Part shown: one piece after another, positions 1-7,980 of the stretch
How the letters are laid out: each line of letters opens with the position of its first letter
Numbering within the stretch: position 1 is the first letter of the stretch
From: Acidimicrobiales bacterium
GTDB taxonomy: Bacteria; Actinomycetota; Acidimicrobiia; Acidimicrobiales; UBA8592
Assembly: GCA_030740795.1 (NCBI GenBank)
Contig: JASLWO010000034.1
Location: forward strand, 1-37,906
Direction: 5' to 3'
Length of the DNA: 37,906 nucleotides
The notes under the pieces: model-generated
The model's database searches: none
Told to the model about the DNA's origin: nothing
The model's input: only the letters and a program-made list of their open reading frames with translations
Made by a program: the position numbers and the translations under genes

Positions 1-1
1 C

Positions 2-421
2 GAGGATGATTCTGTCGAGTCTTGGGCGAGAGATTTAGGTGCGAGAATTCTCCGGAGTCCAGAGCCGGGACTGAATGAAGCAGTGACGTTTGGATTCCAA
101 TCCTTAAAGGGAAAAGGGGTAGAACGTGTGATGATAACTCATGGCGATTTAGTTCACCCTTCTGGATTACCATCACTTTTCGGAAAAGCCGAGATTGTAA
201 TCGTTCCTGATACGAAACTTGATGGAACTAACGTACTAGTTCTTCCCACAACCATTGACTTCCCCTTTAACTATGGCCCTAATTCCTTTGCAAAGCATTT
301 AAAACAAGCTGAACAATCAGGAGTTTCTATTTCTGTTTTGGAAAATTCTAGATTCGCGTTTGACTTAGATGACCCAGATGACCTTCTTGAATTTAACCTT
401 GAAGACGGGTCTGCCGTCTAA
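2..421 (+). CDS. cofC: 2-phospho-L-lactate guanylyltransferase, C-terminal part (CofC/FbiD)
   Basis: This is the 3' part of a gene that begins outside the window; the frame is open from base 2 to the stop at 419-421. CofC transfers a nucleotide to 2-phospholactate or phosphoenolpyruvate to make the activated side-chain precursor of coenzyme F420. About 139 residues are visible. They contain the family's central segment VMITHGDLVHPS, followed by a region matching the family pattern for nucleotide and metal binding (IVIVPDTKLDGTNVLVLP) and then the N-Y-G-P-N-S-F segment near the substrate pocket. The sequence ends with the usual acidic tail (DLDDPDDLLEF). The PIG-L gene follows after 9 bp, so the two are probably co-transcribed. 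The call fits the two F420-type luciferase-like oxidoreductases elsewhere in the window. The N-terminal nucleotide-binding part cannot be seen. Confidence 0.85.
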   Translation, partial: EDDSVESWARDLGARILRSPEPGLNEAVTFGFQSLKGKGVERVMITHGDLVHPSGLPSLFGKAEIVIVPDTKLDGTNVLVLPTTIDFPFNYGPNSFAKHLKQAEQSGVSISVLENSRFAFDLDDPDDLLEFNLEDGSAV

Positions 422-430
422 GGTAAAGGT

Positions 431-1153
431 GTGCATACTCAAAATCTTTCAACTCCTAAACGAGCGTTAGCTGTTGGAGCTCATCCAGATGATATTGAAT
501 TCGGTGCAGGAGCGACATTAGCCAAATGGGCAGCAGGAGGCTGCGAAGTTAGTTTGTTGGTTTGTACAGATGGATCTAAAGGAACTTGGGACTCTTCAGC
601 AAACATTGAGGATCTAATAGCTTCTCGGAAATCTGAACAACTCAAAGCTGCAATGAAGTTGCCGGCTCGAGGAGAAATCCTCTTCCTTGACTGTACCGAT
701 GGCGAGCTCGAGGGCACTGATTTGCTTCGTAGCAGAGTAGCTAGAATCGTTCGAGAGTTAAAACCAGAGGTAATCCTTGGACATGACCCTTGGAAACGGT
801 ATCGGCTGCACCCTGACCACAGAGTCGCTGGATTTTTGACTTTAGATGCGCTAATCGCAGCTCGGGATCCTTTTTTCTATCCGGAGCAAGATCTTGACCC
901 GCATCGACCTGACGAACTTTTACTCTACGAAGCTGAAGAAATAGACCATTTTGAAGACTGCAGAGGATTTGAAGAGAATAAAATAAATGCACTTCTTTGT
1001 CATGTGAGCCAATTCGAGTCAACTATGGGTATAGAAACTAATAACGAACAAGCAGATACGGAGAAGTTCAAAGATCAAATGATTGCCCGTCTTTCTGAAA
1101 CAGAGTCAGGATTTAAATCTGCAGAGGGATTCAAAAGGATTTCAGACCTCTGA
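431..1153 (+). CDS. PIG-L/LmbE family Zn-dependent deacetylase
   Basis: A 240-residue protein of the PIG-L (LmbE) superfamily, zinc enzymes that remove N-acetyl groups from GlcNAc-type conjugates and related amides. The diagnostic AHPDD motif is at residues 17-21 (H18 and D21 are expected zinc and base residues), and the third zinc ligand lies in HPDHR at 127-131. Length is normal for the family. The start is GTG at 431, nine bases after the cofC stop, with a weak purine-rich stretch before it. Actinobacterial members include mycothiol-pathway enzymes MshB and Mca, but nothing here assigns this protein to either, so the substrate is unknown. The gene converges on the DUF1015 gene with only 10 bp between the stops. 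Confidence 0.85.
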   Translation: MHTQNLSTPKRALAVGAHPDDIEFGAGATLAKWAAGGCEVSLLVCTDGSKGTWDSSANIEDLIASRKSEQLKAAMKLPARGEILFLDCTDGELEGTDLLRSRVARIVRELKPEVILGHDPWKRYRLHPDHRVAGFLTLDALIAARDPFFYPEQDLDPHRPDELLLYEAEEIDHFEDCRGFEENKINALLCHVSQFESTMGIETNNEQADTEKFKDQMIARLSETESGFKSAEGFKRISDL

Positions 1154-1163
1154 CTACAGAACT

Positions 1164-2351
1164 TTACCTTTCTGCGATGAAAATACCTGAGCGGACTTTT
1201 GGTTCAAAATAGGTTGACTTTGGGGGAAGAGTTTTGTTTTTCCTTACAACTGATAGGAGTTGTTTCATATTCACCGGATGTAGCGCAAATGCAACACCTC
1301 CTTCTGCAATTGTGGTTGACTCAAGATGGGAAAGACCCACAGTCCCCGGGAGATACTGAAGTCGTCCATCTGAACCTGCTTCGTCCACATTCAAAATCGG
1401 ACCCAGAATTCGATTTTGAAGGATAGCTGCGTCAAATTCTGAAGGGTGAACCCGAAGTGGTTCTAAAGTGTTCCATTGCCCATCAAGGAACATACTGAAT
1501 TGACCGTTTGAAATTGGTTCAGGGTCCTCACCACTAGCAAGTGGAGTAATGACAAAGTCATTTGCTGCAATTTGACTAGTAAACATCTGCGACGTGAGCC
1601 CATTTAAGTCAACTACATGTCTATGGAATGCTCGGATCTCAAGATCTCCGATTGCGAAAAAAGCTGCCAGCACACGGCTATACCGGGTTGATTTACCTGA
1701 ACGTAACCAGAGTTCTCTGCTTGCACTCATACGATGGTGTCCATCAATTATAAATGTCTCTTTCTCATGGAATAAGGAAATAAGTTCTTTACTTACGCTG
1801 TCAGGGATACGCCATATGGATTGTTCTAAATTATCTTCTCTGCAGAAATCAAGTAACGGCGGGTCGTTAAGTACTTGAGTGATTAACGATTTCACAGTTT
1901 CGTCATCCTCATAAGCCAATGCCACTGGGGATGAGTGAATTCCGATTTTTTCAAGATGATTTGCTAGATCATCTGCACGCGCTTGCCTTGTTCTTTCATG
2001 TGGAACAATCCGCCCTGCTTCAAAAGCTTCCAGAGATACATCTCCGACGACTGCTATCTGCTCATGACCATTTAGAACAAGTTTATACAGATATAAAGAA
2101 GCCTCGGCTTTCTGTGAATACGCCCCCACCTTATAGAGTCTTTCTAACGCCTCGGCATTAGCATCAGTTCGTGTTGACCCGCTATGCCCACTTTTAGCAC
2201 TTGTGACATGAAGAAATACGTAAGGATCTTGTTCCATCAATTCCTCACGCTCAAACGGTCTCAGAACATCATAAGCGGGCGAAACTACTCGCTCAGCCCA
2301 TTGGGGTAGAACAATTCTTGTTTCGATTCTTTGTAGAAGGGTATCGTTCAC
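1164..2351 (-). CDS. DUF1015 family protein
   Basis: A 395-residue protein of the DUF1015 family. The recognisable blocks are SPAYDVL (residues 24-30, the usual N-terminal signature), VPHERT (116-121) and FIIDGHHRMSASREL (200-214). The DGHHR core resembles the catalytic loop of ParB/sulfiredoxin-fold proteins, a group that includes the archaeal ADP-dependent free serine kinase SerK. The gene starts 3 bp after the serA stop on the same strand, so the two are almost certainly one transcript. From this pairing I infer a role linked to serine or phosphoserine metabolism, but the biochemical function is not established by sequence. No signal peptide or membrane segment is visible, so it should be cytoplasmic. 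Confidence 0.85.
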   Translation of the reverse strand: MNDTLLQRIETRIVLPQWAERVVSPAYDVLRPFEREELMEQDPYVFLHVTSAKSGHSGSTRTDANAEALERLYKVGAYSQKAEASLYLYKLVLNGHEQIAVVGDVSLEAFEAGRIVPHERTRQARADDLANHLEKIGIHSSPVALAYEDDETVKSLITQVLNDPPLLDFCREDNLEQSIWRIPDSVSKELISLFHEKETFIIDGHHRMSASRELWLRSGKSTRYSRVLAAFFAIGDLEIRAFHRHVVDLNGLTSQMFTSQIAANDFVITPLASGEDPEPISNGQFSMFLDGQWNTLEPLRVHPSEFDAAILQNRILGPILNVDEAGSDGRLQYLPGTVGLSHLESTTIAEGGVAFALHPVNMKQLLSVVRKNKTLPPKSTYFEPKVRSGIFIAER

Positions 2352-2354
2352 GGC

Positions 2355-3572
2355 TCAACCCTCATTTCTTTTGTCAAGAAGAGATACTCCGAGAACGTTG
2401 TCTAAAGAGACGAGTTGGTCATAAAGATTTGTGGGGATTTCCCCAACAACCTCAATAGTAGAAACAGCAGCTTTCTTGTCAGCGAAAACCTTGTTATTCA
2501 TGTATTGAACATTTAAATCAGATGCTCGTAATGTAGCTAATACCGATGCCAGAACACCTACTTTGTCAAGGTGTCTCACCCTAACTTGTGATGTCCCATC
2601 TCCTGACGGAGATTCATTTACGCAGTTATTGGGATTCCCTTGCTCAAAGCTGCTTATTACGTCAAAAACCCCCTGCGCTATTGCCACACTCGCTTGCGTT
2701 GTTGATGCTCCAATATGGTGACTACCTACGACTGATTTATGCCTTGCAAGTTCCGAGTCGAATTTTTTTTCGCCTGCCCCTGGTTCATTTCGGAAAACAT
2801 CCGTTCCTACACGTAACTTCTTTTCGGTAATTGCATTAATAAGGGCTCGCTCGTCAACTACTTCTCCGCGACTTGTATTAATCAGTATCGCTTCGTCTTT
2901 AAAATATGAAAGCAACTCCTCGTTAATCAAAGATTCAGTTTCGCTGTTGTAAGGAACGTGGATAGTAACAATGTCACTTTTTGAAATCAATTCTGGGAGT
3001 GTATCTACAAGGCGAACACCGATTTGACGGATCCGTTGTTCAGCTTTACCTGTCCTGTTTTGTTTGCGTTGTCCTAAAACAGTCATTCCAAATGCCCTAG
3101 CTCGTTCTGCTACGCAGAGACCTATTTCCCCAAGTCCTACGATTCCGATAGTTTTTCCTAATATCCCATCAGCTTGCGAATAAAGTTTTTTGTTCCATAG
3201 TCCATTCCTTAAGTCTTCAACGCCATCGGCGATATGGCGATCAATTGATAAGAGAAGAGCGAATGTGAGTTCTGCGACCGCGACAGCATTTTTCCCAGGG
3301 ACATTACAAACGTATATCCCTTGCCTCGAAGCAGCCTGTACATCAATCGCGTCTACACCAGCACCCGCCCGGATAATCAATTCAAGAGATTCGGCTGATT
3401 CAATGCTCTCTTGGTTGACTTTCGTGCTCCGAACTACAAGAACTTCAACTCCTTCCAAAAATTCATGAAGGTTATCTGATGTGCACTTAGTCCCAACTTC
3501 TACTTCATGCCCAACGTCTTCTAACGATTGCTTGGCGGATTCGTGTAAGTTATCTGCAATTAGTATTTTCAT
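2355..3572 (-). CDS. serA: D-3-phosphoglycerate dehydrogenase with ACT domain
   Basis: The 405-residue protein is a D-2-hydroxyacid dehydrogenase of the SerA type, which oxidises 3-phosphoglycerate to 3-phosphohydroxypyruvate in the first step of serine synthesis. The Rossmann dinucleotide motif GLGEIG is at 146-151. The catalytic residues are in place: R235 (NTSRGEVVDE), E263 (DVFRNEP) and H286 (SHHIGAS). The last roughly 75 residues form an ACT domain (starting near VRVRHLDKVGVLASVLA), so allosteric control by serine or another amino acid is plausible. It is shorter than actinobacterial SerA with an extra intervening domain and matches the ~400-residue form. An AGGAG ribosome-binding site sits just upstream of the ATG. 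It leads a two-gene unit with the DUF1015 gene and diverges from the phosphoribosyltransferase. Confidence 0.92.
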   Translation of the reverse strand: MKILIADNLHESAKQSLEDVGHEVEVGTKCTSDNLHEFLEGVEVLVVRSTKVNQESIESAESLELIIRAGAGVDAIDVQAASRQGIYVCNVPGKNAVAVAELTFALLLSIDRHIADGVEDLRNGLWNKKLYSQADGILGKTIGIVGLGEIGLCVAERARAFGMTVLGQRKQNRTGKAEQRIRQIGVRLVDTLPELISKSDIVTIHVPYNSETESLINEELLSYFKDEAILINTSRGEVVDERALINAITEKKLRVGTDVFRNEPGAGEKKFDSELARHKSVVGSHHIGASTTQASVAIAQGVFDVISSFEQGNPNNCVNESPSGDGTSQVRVRHLDKVGVLASVLATLRASDLNVQYMNNKVFADKKAAVSTIEVVGEIPTNLYDQLVSLDNVLGVSLLDKRNEG

Positions 3573-3735
3573 TTTTCTCCTAGTCCTGAGCTGATCACCG
3601 GCTACTGCGGGCGAAAAGGTCTTTCAACTACGTATCCATTCTAAAAGCTTTGGGGCATTCTTTGCTACTAGATCCTATGATTCGCACTTAGAAGTCTTTG
3701 CGGAGATAATGTACTGTCATGAAGATTGGAGAAGG

Positions 3736-4242
3736 ATGAGCGAAGAACGGGAGACATTAGATTGGGGACGTTATGGGACAGCCGCTCGGGAACTAGCGCA
3801 AATAGTCGCAGATGATAACTACCAACCTGACATTATCTTGGCGATAGCTCGAGGTGGACTGTTTGTCGCCGGTTCGCTTGGGTATGCGTTGTCAGTGAAA
3901 AATCTCTACGTGATGAATGTTGAGTACTACACTGGCGTTGAAGAAAGATTAGATGTTCCAGTAGCGCTCCCCCCGTATTTAGATTCTATTGATCTTAAAA
4001 ACGCTAGAGTGCTCATCGCCGACGATGTTGCTGATACTGGTGCGACTCTCGCCTACGTGCATGAATTTTGCCAAAGTGAAGTAGCTGACGTTCGAAGCGC
4101 TGTCTTGTATGAAAAAAGCCCTTCAATAATTAAATGTGAATATGTGTGGAAAAGGACAGACAACTGGATCAATTTCCCATGGTCTACTGACGAACCTCTA
4201 ATGCCTCCTGCTGATGGGCGGGCAATAATCCTTGACGCCTAA
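3736..4242 (+). CDS. Purine-type phosphoribosyltransferase
   Basis: A type I phosphoribosyltransferase of about 168 residues. The PRPP-binding loop VLIADDVADTGATL lies at residues 92-105, preceded by the beta-strand AIARGG (37-41). The C-terminal WKRTDNWINFPW segment is typical of xanthine/guanine/hypoxanthine PRTases of archaea and actinobacteria, so it probably salvages a purine base to its nucleotide. I chose ATG 3736 because the homologous core begins right after it and GGAG lies just upstream; an in-frame ATG at 3709 (nine residues longer) is the alternative and has its own nearby GGAG. The location next to a purine-oxidation cluster fits a branch point between salvage and breakdown, but the exact base specificity is not readable. 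Confidence 0.82.
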   Translation: MSEERETLDWGRYGTAARELAQIVADDNYQPDIILAIARGGLFVAGSLGYALSVKNLYVMNVEYYTGVEERLDVPVALPPYLDSIDLKNARVLIADDVADTGATLAYVHEFCQSEVADVRSAVLYEKSPSIIKCEYVWKRTDNWINFPWSTDEPLMPPADGRAIILDA

Positions 4243-4252
4243 ACTCATGAGT
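4243..4252. promoter_or_regulatory. 10-bp perfect palindrome before the hydroxylase operon
   Basis: ACTCATGAGT directly follows the phosphoribosyltransferase stop and lies about 60 bp upstream of the first hydroxylase gene. It is a perfect inverted repeat and a possible operator half-site arrangement, but a 10-bp palindrome can occur by chance, and no regulator gene is present in the window. Confidence 0.25.
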
Positions 4253-4299
4253 CGCACGTAGTACTCAATTTGGTCGTTCCCTAGATTTCATCCACTCGC

Positions 4300-4305
4300 T
4301 ACCCT
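4300..4305 (+). promoter_or_regulatory. Candidate -10 element for a leaderless transcript
   Basis: TACCCT matches the actinobacterial TANNNT -10 pattern and ends 8 nt before the ATG at 4314. No Shine-Dalgarno sequence precedes that ATG, so transcription probably starts at or next to the start codon. No clear -35 element is visible. Confidence 0.35.
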
Positions 4306-4313
4306 TAGTACTT

Positions 4314-5168
4314 ATGGAATTTCATATTGCTTCATCGACAGAGGAAATCTGTAGCTTGCTAGCGGAGGACCCTACGAGGGAAATCTTGGCTGGGGGCACT
4401 GACTTTATGGTGGAAGTGAATTTCCGTCAAAAAGATCCGTCTGCGGTAATAGCAATTGATAGAGTCCCTGAACTTAAACAATGGAGACATGATGGAGATG
4501 CTGTTTCCATTGGTTCTTGTGTTACTTATCGCGAAATCGAGAGAGGTCCGTTGTCAACCATCGTGCCAGCGTTAGCTCAGTCTGCTCGGACAGTGGGCTC
4601 TCCTCAGATAAGAAATATTGCGACTATCGGTGGGAACTTGGGTACCGCTTCGCCCGCTGGGGATATGATTCCTGTCTTGCTTGCTTTAGATGCGAGAGTG
4701 ACGATTCGAAGTATTAACGGGAGTAGAGATGTTGCTATAGACGACCTAATCACTGGTGTGAAAGAAACTTCTTTGGCTGACAATGAATTCATAGAGGTAA
4801 TTAAGGTTCCTATTCTTAAAGGGCCTCAGGAGTTCTTAAAGGTAGGCCCTCGGAATGCCATGGTGATTTCTATTGCTTCTCTTGCTATGGTTACCGATCC
4901 GGAACAAACAACGGTTGCAATTGCCTTAGGGTCTGTCACCGCAGCACCTTCAAGAGCCCGTGAAGCTGAAGAGTACATTCAGGGTTTCCTTGATTGGGAC
5001 GCAATGACTGTTAGCTCTTCAGCTCTTCCTGATTTCCGGAGGCTGGTTGCCGAGGCTAGTAGCCCAATTAATGATCACAGGAGTTCTGCCGCCTACCGTA
5101 CGCATGCTGTAGGAGTTTTAGGGCAAAGAGCTCTTCTTCGTATCTTTGAATCGAGAGATGATGGATAA
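4314..5168 (+). CDS. Xanthine dehydrogenase family FAD-binding subunit (CoxM/PucC-like)
   Basis: The 284-residue medium subunit of a molybdenum hydroxylase. It carries FAD and passes electrons from the iron-sulfur subunit to the final acceptor. The two flavin-binding motifs are clear: AGGTD at residues 26-30 and TIGGNLGTASPAGD at 104-117. Length is normal for a stand-alone CoxM/PucC subunit. It is the first of three genes (FAD, 2Fe-2S, Mo) whose reading frames overlap: its stop at 5166-5168 lies inside the start region of the iron-sulfur gene. The order and the Mo-subunit motifs resemble the Bacillus purine hydroxylase PucC-PucE-PucD, so oxidation of xanthine/hypoxanthine or a related purine is the best inference. 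No ribosome-binding site is visible, consistent with leaderless expression. Confidence 0.9.
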   Translation: MEFHIASSTEEICSLLAEDPTREILAGGTDFMVEVNFRQKDPSAVIAIDRVPELKQWRHDGDAVSIGSCVTYREIERGPLSTIVPALAQSARTVGSPQIRNIATIGGNLGTASPAGDMIPVLLALDARVTIRSINGSRDVAIDDLITGVKETSLADNEFIEVIKVPILKGPQEFLKVGPRNAMVISIASLAMVTDPEQTTVAIALGSVTAAPSRAREAEEYIQGFLDWDAMTVSSSALPDFRRLVAEASSPINDHRSSAAYRTHAVGVLGQRALLRIFESRDDG

Positions 5169-5676
5169 AGATAAGCGCTCAACCGGATACAGTCTTTCAG
5201 TAAATGATACTTCACATGAGATATCTAAGTCATGGCTTGGTGAAAGTCTGCTGTATGTTTTGCGTGAGAAATTAGGGCTTTATGGTTCCAAAAATGCATG
5301 TGAGCAAGGAGAATGCGGATCTTGTTCTGTATTAATGGATGGGGTCCTTGTCTGTTCTTGTCTAGTGCTTGCGGCGAACGCAACTGGGCGCGATATTAAA
5401 ACTATTGAATCAATTTCTGACGATGACTCGTTGACGGATGTCCAAAAGGCCTTTGTTGATGCTGGCGCTATTCAATGTGGTTTTTGCACACCAGGACTGC
5501 TTATAACAATTCATGATTTCTTGGAAACGAACCCCGAACCTAATGTTCTGGAGATCCGCGAAGCAATATCTGGGAATCTCTGTCGTTGTACTGGATATGG
5601 AAGGATCGTTGAGGCTGTCCAGATCGTATCCAAACAAAAATCAGTTGGGCAGGGGGGGTCTGATGACAGTAGTTAA
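5158..5676 (+). CDS. Xanthine dehydrogenase family 2Fe-2S subunit (CoxS/PucE-like)
   Basis: Small iron-sulfur subunit, 172 residues from ATG 5158, that relays electrons from the Mo centre to FAD. All eight cluster cysteines are present: C48, C53, C56 and C68 for the plant-ferredoxin-type cluster, and C107, C110, C142 and C144 for the second cluster (QCGFC and LCRCTGY). The spacing is C-x4-C-x2-C-x11-C and C-x2-C-x31-C-x-C, a useful internal reference for the degenerate domain at 29954-30241. A TTG at 5146 could extend the frame, but the paired ATGs at 5158 and 5161 are better starts. The gene overlaps the FAD gene at its 5' end and the Mo gene at its 3' end, implying translational coupling and fixed stoichiometry. 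Confidence 0.92.
   Translation: MMDKDKRSTGYSLSVNDTSHEISKSWLGESLLYVLREKLGLYGSKNACEQGECGSCSVLMDGVLVCSCLVLAANATGRDIKTIESISDDDSLTDVQKAFVDAGAIQCGFCTPGLLITIHDFLETNPEPNVLEIREAISGNLCRCTGYGRIVEAVQIVSKQKSVGQGGSDDSS
5650..5658 (+). promoter_or_regulatory. G-rich ribosome-binding site fixing the Mo-subunit start
   Basis: A run containing AGGGGGGG just before ATG 5663 is the only strong Shine-Dalgarno-like sequence here. It supports a start inside the 3' end of the iron-sulfur gene rather than at the far upstream ATG at 5513, which would read through the iron-sulfur gene in another frame. Confidence 0.6.
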
Positions 5677-7918
5677 AGAGACTGTTGGGATAAGACAATC
5701 AGGGATTGGGGTCTCTGCGGTCAGACCCGATGCTCAAGAGAAGGTTAAAGGAGATTTTATTTTCTCAAGTGATCTCAGCTCTGAAGGTATGCTTTGGGGG
5801 CAAACTCTTCGTTCTCCTCATGCTTCGGCAAAGATTTTAAGCATTGACATCTCTGATGCTCTCTCTATTTCAGGCGTTCATGCGGTCCTAACGGCAGATG
5901 ACGTACCTGGTGAAAATATTTTCGGTTTAGAACGCGCAGATCAACCAGTTTTAGCTGATGATTTTATTCGATATGCGGGAGAACCAGTTGCTATTGTCGC
6001 CGCAGACCACCCTGAAGTCGCTCGAAAAGCTGCTGATGCTATAAGGGTTGAATATGAAATTTTTTCCCCATTGGTTGATAGCTACGCTGCTATTACAGCC
6101 GAAGCTATTCATCCTGAAGGGAATGTGATAAGGCACTTAAATATTCTCCATGGTGACACTGAAGTAGTTGGTGATGTCGTTGTTGAAGGGGAATATGAGG
6201 TTGGCATGCAGGACCAAGCTTTCATGGGTACTGAGTCTGGTATGGCTATCCCATCCCCTGATGGCAGTATTAATCTTCAAATCTCTACTCAATGGCTTCA
6301 TTCGGATCAGGAACAGGTTGCAACGGCTCTGAATATGCCCATGGAGATGGTTCGGGTAACTCTAGCCGGAGTAGGTGGGGCGTTTGGAGGGCGAGAAGAT
6401 GTGAGCATGCATGTACACCTATGCATGCTGGCCCTTCATACGGGAAAACCTGTAAAGATGATTTATGACCGAAATGAATCTTTCTTGGGTCATGTTCATA
6501 GGCACCCAGCGAGAATCTGGTACAGGCATCATGCGAGTTCTGAGGGTCTCCTTGTCAAAGTGGAAGCAAAAGTGATCCTAGATGGGGGTGCATATGCATC
6601 TACGACTTCTGCTGTTCTAGCCAACGCGTGCTGTTTTTCTATCGGATCTTATAGCGTCCCAAATGCATCTGTTGAAGGGTGGGGTGTCCGTACGAATAAT
6701 CCCCCTTGTGGGGCTATGCGTGGTTTCGGAAATGTACAAACGTGCTTCGGTGTTGAAGCTCAGATGGATAAGTTAGCCAAAGAATTGAGTCTCGACCCGG
6801 TTGAATTTCGTTTAGCTAATGCTTTGAAGTCAGGTGACACGATCATCACTGGTCAGAAAATAACTGGAACTGCTCCAGTTCGTGAGGTGTTAATGTCTCT
6901 TGCGAATCATCCTCTTCCAGAGCCTCCAAGCGACAATATTCTCGAACGTCCGGGTGGGACGGGACGGACGACAGACGGAAGTCACGTGAAACGAGGAGTT
7001 GGGTTTGCTGCTTCAATAAAAAATCTGATGTTTTCGGAAGGGTTTGATGATTTCTCGGAAGCTCGATGCATCGTTAATGACGGATTTATCGCAATCCAAA
7101 CGGCTTGTGTTGAGGTAGGTCAAGGTTTTGTTACTCTTGTCCATCAAATCGTTCAGGAAATTCTTGGAATTGAAAAAGTTGATATTCTTCCTGCTGATAC
7201 CTCAATCGGTTCAGCTGGGTCAACATCAGCTAGCCGTCAAAGCTGGATGTCGGGTGGTGCTGTTATGAAAGCATGCGAAGCAGTCGTGGATTCTCTTATT
7301 TCTGACCTCTCAAATGAACAAGGAATCACGTTTGAAAGAATTGGTACTGTTCTTGTAGCACCGGATGGTTCAGCATCTATTCCGGTAACCGATGCTCTCC
7401 AAGGGAGAAATTATGATGAAACTGTCGTTCATCGACATGCACCTACAGTGCCCCTTGACAAAAATGGCCAAGGTGATGCTCATGTGTCATTTGCGTTCGC
7501 TGCGCACCGCGCAGTCGTTGATGTTGACGAGGAATTGGGTCTTGTGAGAGTCGTAGAGATAGCAACATCTCAAGACGTTGGGCGAGTCTTAAATCCTATT
7601 CAGGCAAGAGGTCAAATTGAGGGTGGGATTACACAAGGGCTGGGATTAGCGATACTTGAAGAAATTGTTCTAGTAGATGGAAAGATCCAAAACGCTAACT
7701 TCACTGATTATTTACTACCGACGGCAATGGATACTCCAACAATTGAAATAGCGGCTCTCATAGAAGAACCGGAGCCTAACGCTCCATTTGGCGCCAAAGG
7801 GATTGGTGAACCTCCAGTTATTTCATCTACTCCTGCGGTTGTCGCAGCTATCCGAGATGCCACAGGTTTAGATCTTAATCGGGTTCCTATTCGTCCCGAA
7901 GACATCGCCTTAGGTTGA
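5663..7918 (+). CDS. Xanthine dehydrogenase family molybdopterin-binding subunit (PucD-like)
   Basis: A 751-residue large subunit that binds the molybdenum cofactor and performs the ring hydroxylation. Landmarks are GGAFGGRED at 238-246, where the Glu occupies the position of the substrate-binding Glu of xanthine oxidase; CGAMRGFGN, with the active-site Arg; EVGQGF, the pterin-contact Gln segment; and GAKGIGEPP near the C-terminus with the catalytic base E716. The AMRGFG form and the split three-gene architecture resemble Bacillus PucD, supporting a purine substrate. An upstream ATG at 5513 in the same frame is rejected because it would add 50 residues encoded wholly within the iron-sulfur gene. 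The overlap with the preceding gene is 14 nt. The next gene begins after 62 bp. Exact substrate is inferred, not proven. Confidence 0.9.
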   Translation: MTVVKETVGIRQSGIGVSAVRPDAQEKVKGDFIFSSDLSSEGMLWGQTLRSPHASAKILSIDISDALSISGVHAVLTADDVPGENIFGLERADQPVLADDFIRYAGEPVAIVAADHPEVARKAADAIRVEYEIFSPLVDSYAAITAEAIHPEGNVIRHLNILHGDTEVVGDVVVEGEYEVGMQDQAFMGTESGMAIPSPDGSINLQISTQWLHSDQEQVATALNMPMEMVRVTLAGVGGAFGGREDVSMHVHLCMLALHTGKPVKMIYDRNESFLGHVHRHPARIWYRHHASSEGLLVKVEAKVILDGGAYASTTSAVLANACCFSIGSYSVPNASVEGWGVRTNNPPCGAMRGFGNVQTCFGVEAQMDKLAKELSLDPVEFRLANALKSGDTIITGQKITGTAPVREVLMSLANHPLPEPPSDNILERPGGTGRTTDGSHVKRGVGFAASIKNLMFSEGFDDFSEARCIVNDGFIAIQTACVEVGQGFVTLVHQIVQEILGIEKVDILPADTSIGSAGSTSASRQSWMSGGAVMKACEAVVDSLISDLSNEQGITFERIGTVLVAPDGSASIPVTDALQGRNYDETVVHRHAPTVPLDKNGQGDAHVSFAFAAHRAVVDVDEELGLVRVVEIATSQDVGRVLNPIQARGQIEGGITQGLGLAILEEIVLVDGKIQNANFTDYLLPTAMDTPTIEIAALIEEPEPNAPFGAKGIGEPPVISSTPAVVAAIRDATGLDLNRVPIRPEDIALG

Positions 7919-7980
7919 ACCTTGTTTTTGAAACTATTAGCGACTTGCAAGTGAATATAGCGTTAGAAATGTAGAATTTT

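Noticed and set aside
5513-5662. Fifty-residue extension of the Mo subunit
   Set aside because: It lies wholly inside the iron-sulfur gene in a different frame and has no family similarity; ATG 5663 follows a strong G-rich ribosome-binding site.
5650-5676. Frameshift fusing the iron-sulfur and Mo subunits at the G run
   Set aside because: Both proteins are complete, of normal length, with their own start or stop; the G run serves as the ribosome-binding site.
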